A stretch of 64,000 nucleotides of DNA from positions 936,574 through 1,000,573 of the forward strand of contig CP078014.1 in the NCBI GenBank assembly GCA_020544565.1, in the 5' to 3' direction. This stretch comes from Bradyrhizobiaceae bacterium (GTDB lineage: Bacteria > Pseudomonadota > Alphaproteobacteria > Rhizobiales > Xanthobacteraceae). A model generated the notes under the pieces. It was given only the letters and a program-made list of their open reading frames with translations, had not been told where the DNA came from and ran no database searches. Both the position numbers and the translations under genes were made by a program. Positions 7,570 through 16,267 of this stretch are shown here, piece after piece; positions within the stretch are counted from its first letter, which is position 1, and the number at the start of each line of letters is the position of its first letter.

Positions 7570-7740
7570 TTAAAGCGGTGACGGCAGTGGCAGGCGCGTC
7601 ATCGTCATCGCCGGCGCCTGATACAGCACGCCCATGTAGATCATGGCTGCGGCCGTCAGCACGAGTACGGCCACCACCGCCGTGAGGCTCAGCAACCGGT
7701 CGCTGCCGTCATCGTCGAAGCCGTTGAGGTGAAGCCGCAT
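7570..7740 (-). CDS. Small single-pass membrane protein (56 aa)
   Basis: Starts at ATG 7740 behind a strong GGAGGTG ribosome site. The longer minus-strand reading to 7977 runs through a DUF2442 remnant and is not the gene. The product has a charged N-terminus (MRLHLNGFDDDGSDRLL), one hydrophobic helix (SLTAVVAVLVLTAAAMIYMGVL) and a short proline-rich tail (LPLPSPL). No family was recognised; probably inner-membrane. Confidence 0.65.
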   Translation of the reverse strand: MRLHLNGFDDDGSDRLLSLTAVVAVLVLTAAAMIYMGVLYQAPAMTMTRLPLPSPL

Positions 7741-7891
7741 GACGCACCTCCATTCATTGTTTTTAACATACGCCTCCGTGCGGCGCGTTCCAGACAGCAA
7801 GGCTGACGCGTCGCATGAGATTCGTCTTTGCAACGCAGCAGGCGCAGCGTCTGTTTGCAGAATCTTGCTTAAGCCGGCTGCGATTGCCTCG

Positions 7892-8030
7892 GCGGCATGC
7901 TCCGTTGAACGGGAGGTAGCCTGCGCATCCGACGCGGAGGCTCGTGCCGAATATATCCACATCAATCTTCTCCCCATGAGCGCCGCCGCGGCCGGTCTCG
8001 ATTTCGTTGCCCGGATTCGAGGCAGCGTCC
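7892..8030 (-). pseudogene. Decayed 3' end of a DUF2442 gene
   Basis: The minus strand aligns base by base with the 3' half of the intact DUF2442 gene at 33812-34060. The frame reading NEIETGRGGAHGEKIDVDI matches EVEISRVGLHWEKIDEDI of the intact protein. A one-base insertion then shifts the frame, and the ending TSRSTEHAA matches TRSTEHAA. The shared TTGCTTAAGC beyond the stop supports common ancestry. The N-terminal half is missing. This explains the sequence between the small membrane gene and the operator at 8077. Confidence 0.65.
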
Positions 8031-8076
8031 GCGCTTGACTTCCGCCGGAATAGTCGATTACCTTCTCACAATAATC

Positions 8077-8101
8077 AGAACGTTATTCCGATAATAGGAA
8101 C
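8077..8101 (+). promoter_or_regulatory. Operator A (predicted IclR site) of the 15-gene operon
   Basis: AGAAC (8077-8081) and GGAAC (8097-8101) are direct half-sites 20 bp apart, with an inverted ATTCC between them (8085-8089). GATAAT at 8090-8095 could be the -10 box, so the site overlaps the probable core promoter. The same layout recurs at three other intergenic regions (24022, 26552, 28776). The M24-family gene starts 56 bp downstream. Confidence 0.65.
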
Positions 8102-8156
8102 ATTGAGTCGGCGTCGCGGATGGCCGCGCCGAGCGAAACCGGGAGTTGAAGTTTAG

Positions 8157-9344
8157 ATGCTGTTGAATTCCGAGCGCCTGTTCGCGGGAATGAAGCAAGA
8201 GTCGCTCGATGCAATCGTCGCGACGATGCCGGAAAACGTCACCTACGCCAGTGGTTTCTGGGCGATGAGCCAATGGATCCGGCGCGGACCTCAGGCTTAT
8301 GTCCTGACGCCGGGGCCGGGGCGGGGCGAGCCTGCGGTGATCGCAAGCACCGGCCTGATCGATCTGGTCGCGGACGCGGATGTGTGGGTGAAGGACATCC
8401 GGCGCTTCGGCAAGTTCATCGTCGACCGGACGCCGGGGGTCGATCTCGATCGGCAGGACCAGCGCATCGAGGCGCTGCTCGCCGAGGAGGATTGCGGCGA
8501 CGCCGTCGGCGCGCTGGTGAAGGTCATCAAGGAGCGCGGTCTCCAGAATGCCAGGATCGGCGTCGACGAGATCGGCATCCTGCCGCAATACTGGGACAAG
8601 CTTGCGGAGATGCTGCCGCAAGCGACGCTTGTGCGGGCCGCCGATGTGTTTCGCTACGCGCGCGCCATCAAGACGCCGGAGGAGATCGCGCGGCTGCGGC
8701 AGTCGGCCAGGATCGCGGATATGTCGATCACGGCCGCGCTGGCGGTCGCCCGCGAAGGCGCGACGGAAATGGATCTGGCCCGCGCATTCCATACCAAGAC
8801 CATCGTGGAGGGCGGGCTTCCGGTGCTGGGCTGCATCGGCGTCGGCACGCGGAGCGCGATGACGAACGTGCAGCCGACCGAGCGGGTCCTGCGCCGCGGC
8901 GATGTCATCCGCTTCGATGTGGGCGGTCGTTACCAGCACTATCGCGCCGACATTGCCCGCAACGCCGTGCTGGGCGAGCCCCCCGAAAAGATGGTGCGTT
9001 ATCACAAGGCGATCTGCGCCGGCCTCGATCGCGCCATCGCGATGATCAAGCCCGGCGTGCGCGCCGCCGATGTGTTCAACGCCGCCGTTGAAACCGTCCG
9101 TCGCGAGGGCCTGTCGCACTACCAGCGCAGTCACGTCGGTCATGGCATCGGTCTCGATGGCTACGATGCGCCCAACATCGCGCCGTCGAGCAAGGATGTG
9201 TTCGAGGAAGGAATGGTGATCTGCGTCGAGACGCCCTATTACGAAATGGGATTCGCCGGGCTTCAGGTCGAAGACACGCTCGTCGTCACGAAAGACGGGG
9301 TCGATTCCTTCATGATCTCCGGCACGGAACTTCGGGTGCTGTGA
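8157..9344 (+). CDS. M24-family metallopeptidase-like protein (Xaa-Pro peptidase / creatinase type)
   Basis: A 395-aa protein with an N-terminal creatinase-type domain (about 1-170) and a pita-bread C-terminal domain. Likely metal ligands are visible in FDVGGRYQHYRADIARN (two Asp), SHVGHGIGLDGY (His), VETPYYE (Glu) and LQVEDT (Glu). The start follows GGGAG by about 14 bases. It is the first gene of the F420/molybdenum operon and overlaps the next start by one base. Family members hydrolyse Xaa-Pro dipeptides, creatine or related amidino compounds; in this setting it is more likely a catabolic C-N hydrolase than a housekeeping peptidase (inference). Confidence 0.85.
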   Translation: MLLNSERLFAGMKQESLDAIVATMPENVTYASGFWAMSQWIRRGPQAYVLTPGPGRGEPAVIASTGLIDLVADADVWVKDIRRFGKFIVDRTPGVDLDRQDQRIEALLAEEDCGDAVGALVKVIKERGLQNARIGVDEIGILPQYWDKLAEMLPQATLVRAADVFRYARAIKTPEEIARLRQSARIADMSITAALAVAREGATEMDLARAFHTKTIVEGGLPVLGCIGVGTRSAMTNVQPTERVLRRGDVIRFDVGGRYQHYRADIARNAVLGEPPEKMVRYHKAICAGLDRAIAMIKPGVRAADVFNAAVETVRREGLSHYQRSHVGHGIGLDGYDAPNIAPSSKDVFEEGMVICVETPYYEMGFAGLQVEDTLVVTKDGVDSFMISGTELRVL

Positions 9345-10603
9345 TGGCGGCGGTGCTCGGTCTGCAGTGCATTCGATGTGGCGCCCGCTATCCGGCGGAT
9401 CACTACGCGCACGACTGCCCCGCCTGCAGGCCGGTCGTCCGGAGCAACCTCACGGTGATCTACGACGACTCGCTGAGGAAGCCGCGTCCGAAACCGGCCG
9501 AAGGCGCAAGCCGCGGGCTGTGGCGCTATGGCGACGTTCTGCCCGTCGCGGAGGCGGATGGCGTCAGTCTCGGCGAGGGAGGATCTCCCCTTCATCGCCT
9601 GAGCCGCGCCGGCGAGGCGGTTGGGCTGCCAAATCTGTTCGCCAAGGATGAGACCCGCAATCCGACCTGGTCTTTCAAGGATCGGCTGGCCTGCATGGCG
9701 GTGTCCGCGGCGAAGCAGGCCGGGGCGAAGGTGATCGTTTCGAGTTCGTCGGGCAATGCGGGCGCGGCGGCCGCCGCCTATGCGGCGAAAGCCGGCCTGC
9801 CGTGTGTCGTCTTCACCTTCAAGGGGACGTCCGGCCCGATGGTGACGCAGATGCGCGGCTATGGCGCGCAGGTGGTGGCGGTCGAGGAGAAGCGGGATCG
9901 CTGGCGGTTCATGGAGCACGCCGTCCGCGAGTTCGGCTGGTTTCCGACCTCGCCGTTCTTCGGGCCGGTGGTCGGCAGCAATCCGTTCGGCATCGAGGGT
10001 TACAAGACGCTGGCCTACGAAGTCGTCGAACAGCTCGGCTGGAAGGTGCCCGACTGGTGCATTCTCCCTGTCTGTTACGGCGACGCCCTCGTCGGCATGT
10101 GGCGCGGCTTCGAAGACATGATGGCGTTCGGGTGGACCGACCGGATGCCGCGCATGGTGGCGGCGGAAGTCTATGGCTCGGTCGGCGCGGCGCTTGCGAA
10201 CGGCTCCGACGCGCCCGCGGATATGCCGAAGACGTTCGATACCGTCGCCGTGTCGATCGGCGCGACGCAGGGGACCTATCAGGCGCTCGACATCGTGCGC
10301 CGCTCGCAAGGCGTCGCGATCACGGTCGGCAATGACGACATGATGCGCTGGCAGCAGATCCTGGCCGCGCGCGAGGGTCTCTACGTCGAGCCGTCCTCCG
10401 CGGCCGGTCTTGTGGCCGTGGAACAGCTGGCCCGGACCGGCCGCCTCGGCAAGGGTGAAACGGTTGTCAGCCTTCTCACCGCCAGCGGGCTCAAGGACCC
10501 GGCCGCGACGGCGAGAACGCAGGGCGAATTGATCAGCGTGCCTTCGGATTTCGCCAAAGCGGCGGCTATCCTGAAAGCGTCACACATTTTTCCGAACGAT
10601 TGA
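9344..10603 (+). CDS. Threonine synthase-like PLP-dependent lyase
   Basis: A 419-aa fold-type II PLP enzyme. The N-terminus has a zinc-ribbon-like CIRCGARY/CPAC motif as in some threonine synthases, then the PLP lysine in NPTWSFKDR, the phosphate-binding SSSSGNAGAAAAAYAAKAG loop, and a glycine-rich C-terminal segment. The start ATG overlaps the stop of the M24 gene (TGATG). Within a catabolic operon it may act on a substrate-derived amino acid (beta- or gamma-elimination) rather than in threonine synthesis; this is inference. Confidence 0.8.
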   Translation: MAAVLGLQCIRCGARYPADHYAHDCPACRPVVRSNLTVIYDDSLRKPRPKPAEGASRGLWRYGDVLPVAEADGVSLGEGGSPLHRLSRAGEAVGLPNLFAKDETRNPTWSFKDRLACMAVSAAKQAGAKVIVSSSSGNAGAAAAAYAAKAGLPCVVFTFKGTSGPMVTQMRGYGAQVVAVEEKRDRWRFMEHAVREFGWFPTSPFFGPVVGSNPFGIEGYKTLAYEVVEQLGWKVPDWCILPVCYGDALVGMWRGFEDMMAFGWTDRMPRMVAAEVYGSVGAALANGSDAPADMPKTFDTVAVSIGATQGTYQALDIVRRSQGVAITVGNDDMMRWQQILAAREGLYVEPSSAAGLVAVEQLARTGRLGKGETVVSLLTASGLKDPAATARTQGELISVPSDFAKAAAILKASHIFPND

Positions 10604-10618
10604 GAGGGAGGAGCTAGC

Positions 10619-11581
10619 ATGGCATCGAAATTGACGGCTCTGGCGGCGGGGCTTGTTTTCGCCGGCGCGATGGTTTCGTCGGCCCCGGTGTGGGCGGAAT
10701 ACCCGGACAAGCCGATCACCATGATCGTGCCATGGGCGGCCGGCGGCAGCACCGACCAGACCGCGCGCGTGCTGGCCAAGGCCGCCGAGGCCTCGCTGGG
10801 GCAGCCGATCGTCATCGTCAACCAGCCCGGCGCGTCCACGACCATCGGAATGGCGGCGCTCGCAAGCGCCAAGCCGGACGGCTACACCATCGGCACGCTG
10901 TCGAGCACGGCCTATCTGGTCGCGCTGCAGGGCCGGCAGCTTCCATTCGATCCGATCAACTCGTTCTCCTACGTCAGCTACTATGGCGACAACGTGATCG
11001 GCGTTGCCGTTCGCGCGGATGCGCCGTGGAAGACGTTCAAGGAACTGGTCGAGGACGGCAAGGCCCGGCCGGGAGCCATCAAGTACGGAACCGCCGGTGT
11101 CGGCACTACGCAGCATCTGACGACCGCGGCGATCCAGTTCGCCTCGAAGGCGAAGTTCACCCACATCCCGCAGCAGGGCTCGGCGGCCTCGATGCCGGCG
11201 CTGCTGGGCGGTCATGTGGATTTCGTCACCGAGACGTCGGTGTGGGCGCCGTTCGTCGAAGACAAGCAGGTGCGGCTGCTGGCCGTCGCCACGCCGCAGC
11301 GCTCGAAACTCTATCCTGATGTGCCGACGCTCGCGGAACTGGGCTACGACTCGCTGCGGTCGGTGCAGGCCATCATCGCGCCCGCGGGCATGCCCGAGCC
11401 CATTCGCGCCAAGCTTGAGACGGCCTTCCGCAAGGCGCTGTCCGACAAGGCGTTTCTGGAGACGATGGATCGCCTGCGCATGGAAACGATCGACCTTCCC
11501 GGCGCGGAAGTGAAGAAGCTGGTCCAGAGCGAGTACGATCGGGCAGGGCAATTGCTGCAAGAGATCGGAAAGGCCAAGTAG
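10619..11581 (+). CDS. Tripartite tricarboxylate transporter binding protein (TctC/Bug)
   Basis: A 320-aa periplasmic receptor with signal peptide MASKLTALAAGLVFAGAM ... AEYPDKPITMIVPWAAGGSTD. GGGAGGAGC precedes the start. Bug motifs include YPDKPITMIVPWAAGG and the VNQPGASTTIGMAAL loop. It is immediately followed by TctB and TctA genes, so this is a complete three-part, ion-driven uptake system, presumably for the carboxylated substrate of this operon. It differs clearly from the orphan TctC at 6064. Confidence 0.92.
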   Translation: MASKLTALAAGLVFAGAMVSSAPVWAEYPDKPITMIVPWAAGGSTDQTARVLAKAAEASLGQPIVIVNQPGASTTIGMAALASAKPDGYTIGTLSSTAYLVALQGRQLPFDPINSFSYVSYYGDNVIGVAVRADAPWKTFKELVEDGKARPGAIKYGTAGVGTTQHLTTAAIQFASKAKFTHIPQQGSAASMPALLGGHVDFVTETSVWAPFVEDKQVRLLAVATPQRSKLYPDVPTLAELGYDSLRSVQAIIAPAGMPEPIRAKLETAFRKALSDKAFLETMDRLRMETIDLPGAEVKKLVQSEYDRAGQLLQEIGKAK

Positions 11582-11599
11582 CCGGGCCGGAGCAGAATC

Positions 11600-12034
11600 A
11601 TGATCAGAATTGTGCCGACATATCTGGCGGTCGCGATGCTCGGAATGTTGGCGCTGGTCTTTGGCGTCGGCGCATTCCGCCTCGGCTTCTGGGGGGACGA
11701 CGGCCCGGGGGCCGGCCTTCTTCCCCTCGCGGCGTCGTGCCTGCTGGTGCTGATGCTTCTTCTCACCCTGCGCGAGCCGTTGCCGGTTGATGAAACCGGC
11801 TTCACGCGGGAGCCGCTCGCCGCGATTGCGCTGAGCCTGGTGTATGCCGGGGTGCTGCCCTATGCGGGCTTTGTCCTGTCCACCGTGGTGATGCTGTTCA
11901 TCTGGATCCGGGTGTTTTACCGGCAGGGGCGGGTGCCCGCCCTGGTGTGCGGCACGGGTCTCACGCTTATGGGGCTGGTGATCTTCAACGTGCTTCTCAA
12001 GGTTCCCATGCAGCTGTTTCCGGGCTGGTCATGA
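11600..12034 (+). CDS. tctB: Tripartite tricarboxylate transporter small membrane subunit TctB
   Basis: A 144-aa protein with four predicted membrane helices (AVAMLGMLALVFGVGAF, LPLAASCLLVLMLLL, ALSLVYAGVLPYAGFVLSTVVMLF and a final GLTLMGLVIFNVLL). Size and topology fit TctB. It sits between tctC and tctA, overlapping the tctA start by ATGA. Low sequence conservation in this family means the call depends mainly on position and topology. Confidence 0.85.
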   Translation: MIRIVPTYLAVAMLGMLALVFGVGAFRLGFWGDDGPGAGLLPLAASCLLVLMLLLTLREPLPVDETGFTREPLAAIALSLVYAGVLPYAGFVLSTVVMLFIWIRVFYRQGRVPALVCGTGLTLMGLVIFNVLLKVPMQLFPGWS

Positions 12035-13545
12035 TCGACGCTTTTGAAAAACTGCTCTACGGCCTGTCGCTGTCGCTCGAGCCGGCGAACCTGCTCTATG
12101 CGCTGATCGGGTCGGTGCTGGGCACGCTGGTCGGCGTGCTGCCCGGGCTCGGCCCCGTCACGACGATCGCGGTGCTCTTGCCTGTGACGTATCACGCCGG
12201 CTCTCCGCTCGGCGCGATCATCATGCTGGCGTCGATCTACTATGGCGCGATGTATGGCGGGTCGACGACGTCGATCCTGCTCAAGGTTCCAGGCGAAGCG
12301 GCGTCCGTGATCACCTGCATCGACGGCTACCAGATGGCCAAGAAGGGGCGCGCCGGCCCGGCGCTGGCGATCGCGGCGATCGGCTCGTTCATCGCGGGCA
12401 CGCTGGCGGTCTGCGCGCTGGCGCTGGTGGGGCCCGCGTTCGCGAAGTTCGCGGTGTCGTTCGGCCCGCCGGAGTATTTCGCCCTGGCGCTGTTCGGTCT
12501 TGCGCTGTGCGCCACGCTGTCGGGCGGCTCGCCGGTGCGCGGCATGTGCATGGTGTTCGCCGGTCTGCTGCTCGGCCTCGTCGGGGTCGATACGGTGACC
12601 GGCGTGGAGCGCTATACGTTCGGCGTCATGGCCATCAGCGACGGCATCGATCTCGTGCCGATGCTGATGGGCCTTTTCGGCCTCGGCGAGATTCTTCATA
12701 ACCTCGACGAGAAAGAGGAGTCGTCGCTGGTCGCCTCCAAGGTCGGCCGCCTGTTTCCGAGCCGCGAGGACTGGAACGAATCGAAAGGCCCGATTTTCCG
12801 CGGCTCCTTCATCGGCTTCATCATCGGGTTGATCCCGGGGGGCGGCGCGATCCTCGGCTCTCTGCTGAGCTACACGCTCGAAAAAAAGATATCGAAGAAG
12901 CCGGAGGAGTTCGGGCACGGAGCGATCGCGGGGGTGGCCGGTCCGGAATCGGCCAACAATTCCGCGGCGACCGCTTCCTTCATTCCGCTTCTGACTCTGG
13001 GCATTCCGGGCAATGCGGTGACGGCGGTGCTGTTCGCGGGCCTGCTCATTCAGAACGTGCAGCCCGGGCCGCTGATGCTGGTGAAGAGTCCGGACGTGTT
13101 CTGGGGCGTGATCGCGTCGATGTATGTCGGCAACATCATGCTGCTGATCCTGAACCTGCCGCTGGTCGGCATCTGGGTTCAACTGCTGCGCGTTCCGTCG
13201 TGGATCCTCAGCCCGGCGATCCTTCTGATCGCCATCTTCGGCACCTACAGCCTGCGGAGCAATTTCACTGACGTCGTGACGCTGATGGTGTTCGGTGCCG
13301 TCGGCTACGTCCTGCGCAAGGCGCGTCTCGATGCGAGCCCGCTGATCATGGCTTTCATCCTGGCCAACATTCTGGACACCTCGCTGCGGCAATCGCTGCT
13401 GATGGGCGACGGCAGTCTGTCCATCGTGTTCTTCCGGCCGATTTCCGCGACCATGCTGGCTTGCGCGGCGATCGTGATCGGTACTCAGGCGTATAAATAC
13501 ATCCGCGGCCAGCGGATGCTGGGCGAGCCGGAGACCATCGCATGA
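12031..13545 (+). CDS. tctA: Tripartite tricarboxylate transporter large membrane subunit TctA
   Basis: A 504-aa polytopic permease. The conserved TctA segments are present: GTLVGVLPGLGPVTTIAVLLP near the N-terminus, YYGAMYGGSTTSILLKVPGE, and the second GLIPGGGAILGSLLSY / GVAGPESANNSAATASFIPLLTLGIPGNAVTAVL block. It starts inside the tctB stop (ATGA) and ends overlapping the molybdenum hydroxylase start. It is the main transport channel for the ligand captured by the TctC at 10619. Confidence 0.95.
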   Translation: MIDAFEKLLYGLSLSLEPANLLYALIGSVLGTLVGVLPGLGPVTTIAVLLPVTYHAGSPLGAIIMLASIYYGAMYGGSTTSILLKVPGEAASVITCIDGYQMAKKGRAGPALAIAAIGSFIAGTLAVCALALVGPAFAKFAVSFGPPEYFALALFGLALCATLSGGSPVRGMCMVFAGLLLGLVGVDTVTGVERYTFGVMAISDGIDLVPMLMGLFGLGEILHNLDEKEESSLVASKVGRLFPSREDWNESKGPIFRGSFIGFIIGLIPGGGAILGSLLSYTLEKKISKKPEEFGHGAIAGVAGPESANNSAATASFIPLLTLGIPGNAVTAVLFAGLLIQNVQPGPLMLVKSPDVFWGVIASMYVGNIMLLILNLPLVGIWVQLLRVPSWILSPAILLIAIFGTYSLRSNFTDVVTLMVFGAVGYVLRKARLDASPLIMAFILANILDTSLRQSLLMGDGSLSIVFFRPISATMLACAAIVIGTQAYKYIRGQRMLGEPETIA

Positions 13546-15812
13546 AGGACCATCGCTCCGATCCGCCCCGCGGCGATTTCGCCGAAAAAGTCACCGGGCG
13601 GGCCGAATTCATTTCGGACCTCTCGATCCCCGGAATGCTCCACGGCAAGATCCTGCGGAGCCCGATCCCTCATGGCCGCATCAGGAGCATCGACGCCAGC
13701 GAAGCGCTCGCGATGCCCGGCGTGGTCACCGTTCTGACCGGTGCGGACATTGCCAATCTCGACGCCAACTGGGGGCTGTTTCTGAAAGACCGGCCGGTGA
13801 TCGCCGTCGACCGGGTCCGTTATGTCGGAGAGCCGGTGGCGATGGTCGCGGCGGTGGACGAGCGCACCGCCGAGGAGGCGCTGGAGCTCATTCAGGTCGA
13901 TTACGAGTCGCTGCCGTTCGTGACGGACGCGCACGCGGCGCTGGCGAAGGACGCCCCGCTGCTGCACGAAGACCTGACGACATTGAAGGATTTCTACTTC
14001 AAGGGCGAAGCCAAGCCCGTTCCGGGAACGAATATCTATCAGAACTATCGCTACGAACACGGAGATGTCGACAAGGCGTTCGCCGAAGCGGATCACTGCT
14101 TCGAGGACGAGTTCGAATTTCCGATGGTGTTTCACTATGCGATGGAGCCGCATTGCGTCATCGCGTCCTTCGCCGAGGATGGCCTGACCGTCTGGAGTTG
14201 CGGCCAGTCTCCGACCGCGGTTCAGAAGGTACTCGCCCGCGTCTTCAAGCTGCCGCTCGCCCGAATTCGCATCATCTCGCCTTATGTCGGTGGCGGATTT
14301 GGCGGCAAGGCGTCGGTCAAGATCGATCCGCTGGTGGCGGCGCTGGCGTTGAAGGCGCAGCGTCCGGTGCGCGTCTGCCTGTCCATCTCGGAATCGATGC
14401 TGACGGCGCGTCGGCTCAATGCGCATGTGACGGTCAAGACCGCCGTGCGCAGCGACGGGACGCTTCTCGGCAAGAGCGTGCGCGTCCTGATGAACGGCGG
14501 CGCTTACGCCGACACCGGCCCGGCAGTCGCGATCAAGGCGGCGAACCGCGCGATCGGGCCTTATCACTTTCCAAATCTGCGGCTGGAGAGCGTGGCGGTC
14601 TACACCAACACCGTTCCCGGCGCGGCGTTTCGATCGATCGGCGGCCCGCAGGCGGTGTGGGCGATCGAATCCCAGATGGACATTATCGCCGGCAAGCTCG
14701 GCATGGACCCCGTCGAGCTGCGCTACCGCAATATGCTCAAGCGCGGCGAGCATGTCCGCCCGGATCTGCGCCCGATCGACGTCGATATGGCCGAAGCGAT
14801 GGGGATGGCGTCCCAGGCGATGAGCCGCATCGAGGCATCCGATCCGGACGTCCGCTTGTCGAACGGAACGGCGCTCGGCGTCTCGGATCCCGGCATTCTT
14901 CCCGTCGCCGGACTGATGCTGCGGCTGAAGATCGACGGCTCGGTGCTGGTCATCTGCAACAGCGTCGAGATCGGTCAGGGCATCCGCGAGGTGCTGCGGC
15001 GCATGGTGGCGGAGCATCTTGCGCAACCGCTGTCCGCGGTCTCCGTTCTCACGCCGGACACCGCCATTGCGCCGTTCGACTGGGGCACGGGGGCGAGCCG
15101 GTCGTCGCTGATGATGGGGCTGGCCATCGAGGACGCGGCCGAAGACATCAAACGCCAGCTTGCGCAGATCGCCGCGACCGTGCTCGGCGTCGATCCCGCA
15201 ACGGTGAAGCTGCGCGACGGCGGCGTTGTGGCGGGCGATCGGGATTGCTCGTTCGCCGAACTTCTGCACGCCTATTACGGTATCGATAGCGGCGACATCA
15301 TCGGCATCGGCCGCATCTCGCCGCAGTCGCGCGAAGGTCGCCTGGCGCAGGCGCCGCTGTTCTGGGAAACCGCCGCGGCGCGGTGTGGCATCGATGTCGA
15401 CACCGAGACCGGCGAAATTCGCGTCCGCCGCTACGTCAGCGTCGCCGATATCGGCCGGGTGATCAATCGCTCCGGCGCCGAAGGGCAGGACGAGGGCGCG
15501 GCGATCATGGGCATGGGGCACGCGCTGTCCGAGGAACTGATCTACAGCGACGGCCAGCCGATCAACGCGACCATGATCGACTATCACGTCCCGACCATCG
15601 ATGAGGTCCCCGACGTTTTCACCACGGTCCTGATCGAGAACTTTGACGGCCCCGGTCCCGGCGGCATGCGGGGAATGGGAGAGGGGGCGATTCTGCCGAT
15701 GGCTCCGGCGATCGCCAATGCGCTTGCGTCGGGTTTCGGCGTCCGTGTGCGCCAGCTCCCGCTGACGCCCGAGCGGGTGTGGCGCGCGCTTCAGGAAAAG
15801 AAGAGGACCTGA
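13542..15812 (+). CDS. Molybdenum hydroxylase large subunit (xanthine dehydrogenase family)
   Basis: A 756-aa molybdopterin-binding subunit. It shows the GGGFGGKASVKIDPLVAALA segment and the catalytic GMGEG motif with Glu714. The active-site loop that reads AYRCSFR in CO dehydrogenase or AYRGAGR in common homologues is AFRSIGG here (residues 362-368), so it is not a CO dehydrogenase. With the FAD (16267) and 2Fe-2S (17135) subunits it makes a complete hydroxylase, typically inserting oxygen from water into an N-heterocycle, aldehyde or similar carbon. The substrate is unknown. The start overlaps tctA by ATGA. Confidence 0.88.
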   Translation: MKDHRSDPPRGDFAEKVTGRAEFISDLSIPGMLHGKILRSPIPHGRIRSIDASEALAMPGVVTVLTGADIANLDANWGLFLKDRPVIAVDRVRYVGEPVAMVAAVDERTAEEALELIQVDYESLPFVTDAHAALAKDAPLLHEDLTTLKDFYFKGEAKPVPGTNIYQNYRYEHGDVDKAFAEADHCFEDEFEFPMVFHYAMEPHCVIASFAEDGLTVWSCGQSPTAVQKVLARVFKLPLARIRIISPYVGGGFGGKASVKIDPLVAALALKAQRPVRVCLSISESMLTARRLNAHVTVKTAVRSDGTLLGKSVRVLMNGGAYADTGPAVAIKAANRAIGPYHFPNLRLESVAVYTNTVPGAAFRSIGGPQAVWAIESQMDIIAGKLGMDPVELRYRNMLKRGEHVRPDLRPIDVDMAEAMGMASQAMSRIEASDPDVRLSNGTALGVSDPGILPVAGLMLRLKIDGSVLVICNSVEIGQGIREVLRRMVAEHLAQPLSAVSVLTPDTAIAPFDWGTGASRSSLMMGLAIEDAAEDIKRQLAQIAATVLGVDPATVKLRDGGVVAGDRDCSFAELLHAYYGIDSGDIIGIGRISPQSREGRLAQAPLFWETAAARCGIDVDTETGEIRVRRYVSVADIGRVINRSGAEGQDEGAAIMGMGHALSEELIYSDGQPINATMIDYHVPTIDEVPDVFTTVLIENFDGPGPGGMRGMGEGAILPMAPAIANALASGFGVRVRQLPLTPERVWRALQEKKRT

Positions 15813-15814
15813 GC

Positions 15815-16267
15815 ATGGATTTCAGGATGGAGGCGATCCTTCCGAGCGCACCGGCCGATGTCTGGCTGGTGATGGTCGACATCGGGCGGATCGCGGCGTG
15901 TATTCCGGGTTGCGAGCAGATCGAGGAGCAGGAGAAGCTCAAGCTCTATCGCGCCGTGCTCAAGCAGAAGATCGGCCCTTTCAAACTCGAAGTGCCTGCC
16001 GAGATCGTCGTGGACGACTACAAGGAGCCGGATTTTGTCCGCGCGCGCGCCGTCGGCAAGGACAAGTTCACCGGCACGACCTTGACCGTCAACCTCGATG
16101 TGAAGCTCGCGCCGGAAGGGGCAAGCGGAAGCAAGCTCGGTGTCGATGCCGATCTGCAGGTCGCGGGGCGGCTCGCCTCGCTCGGCTATTCGATCATCAA
16201 GAAGAAGGCGGAGGAGAACTTCGCCGTGTTCGAGCAGCGCCTTCGCGCCGAGCTGGAGACGATCTAG
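15815..16267 (+). CDS. CoxG-like SRPBCC protein
   Basis: A 150-aa protein of the CoxG/SRPBCC fold (PSAPADVWLVMVDIGRIAACIPGCEQIEE opening, GTTLTVNLDVKL and a final AEENFAVFEQRLR helix). CoxG homologues accompany molybdenum hydroxylases and are implicated in membrane anchoring or maturation (family knowledge). It lies between the large and FAD subunits with 2-bp and 1-bp junctions, so it is surely co-translated with them. Confidence 0.88.
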   Translation: MDFRMEAILPSAPADVWLVMVDIGRIAACIPGCEQIEEQEKLKLYRAVLKQKIGPFKLEVPAEIVVDDYKEPDFVRARAVGKDKFTGTTLTVNLDVKLAPEGASGSKLGVDADLQVAGRLASLGYSIIKKKAEENFAVFEQRLRAELETI

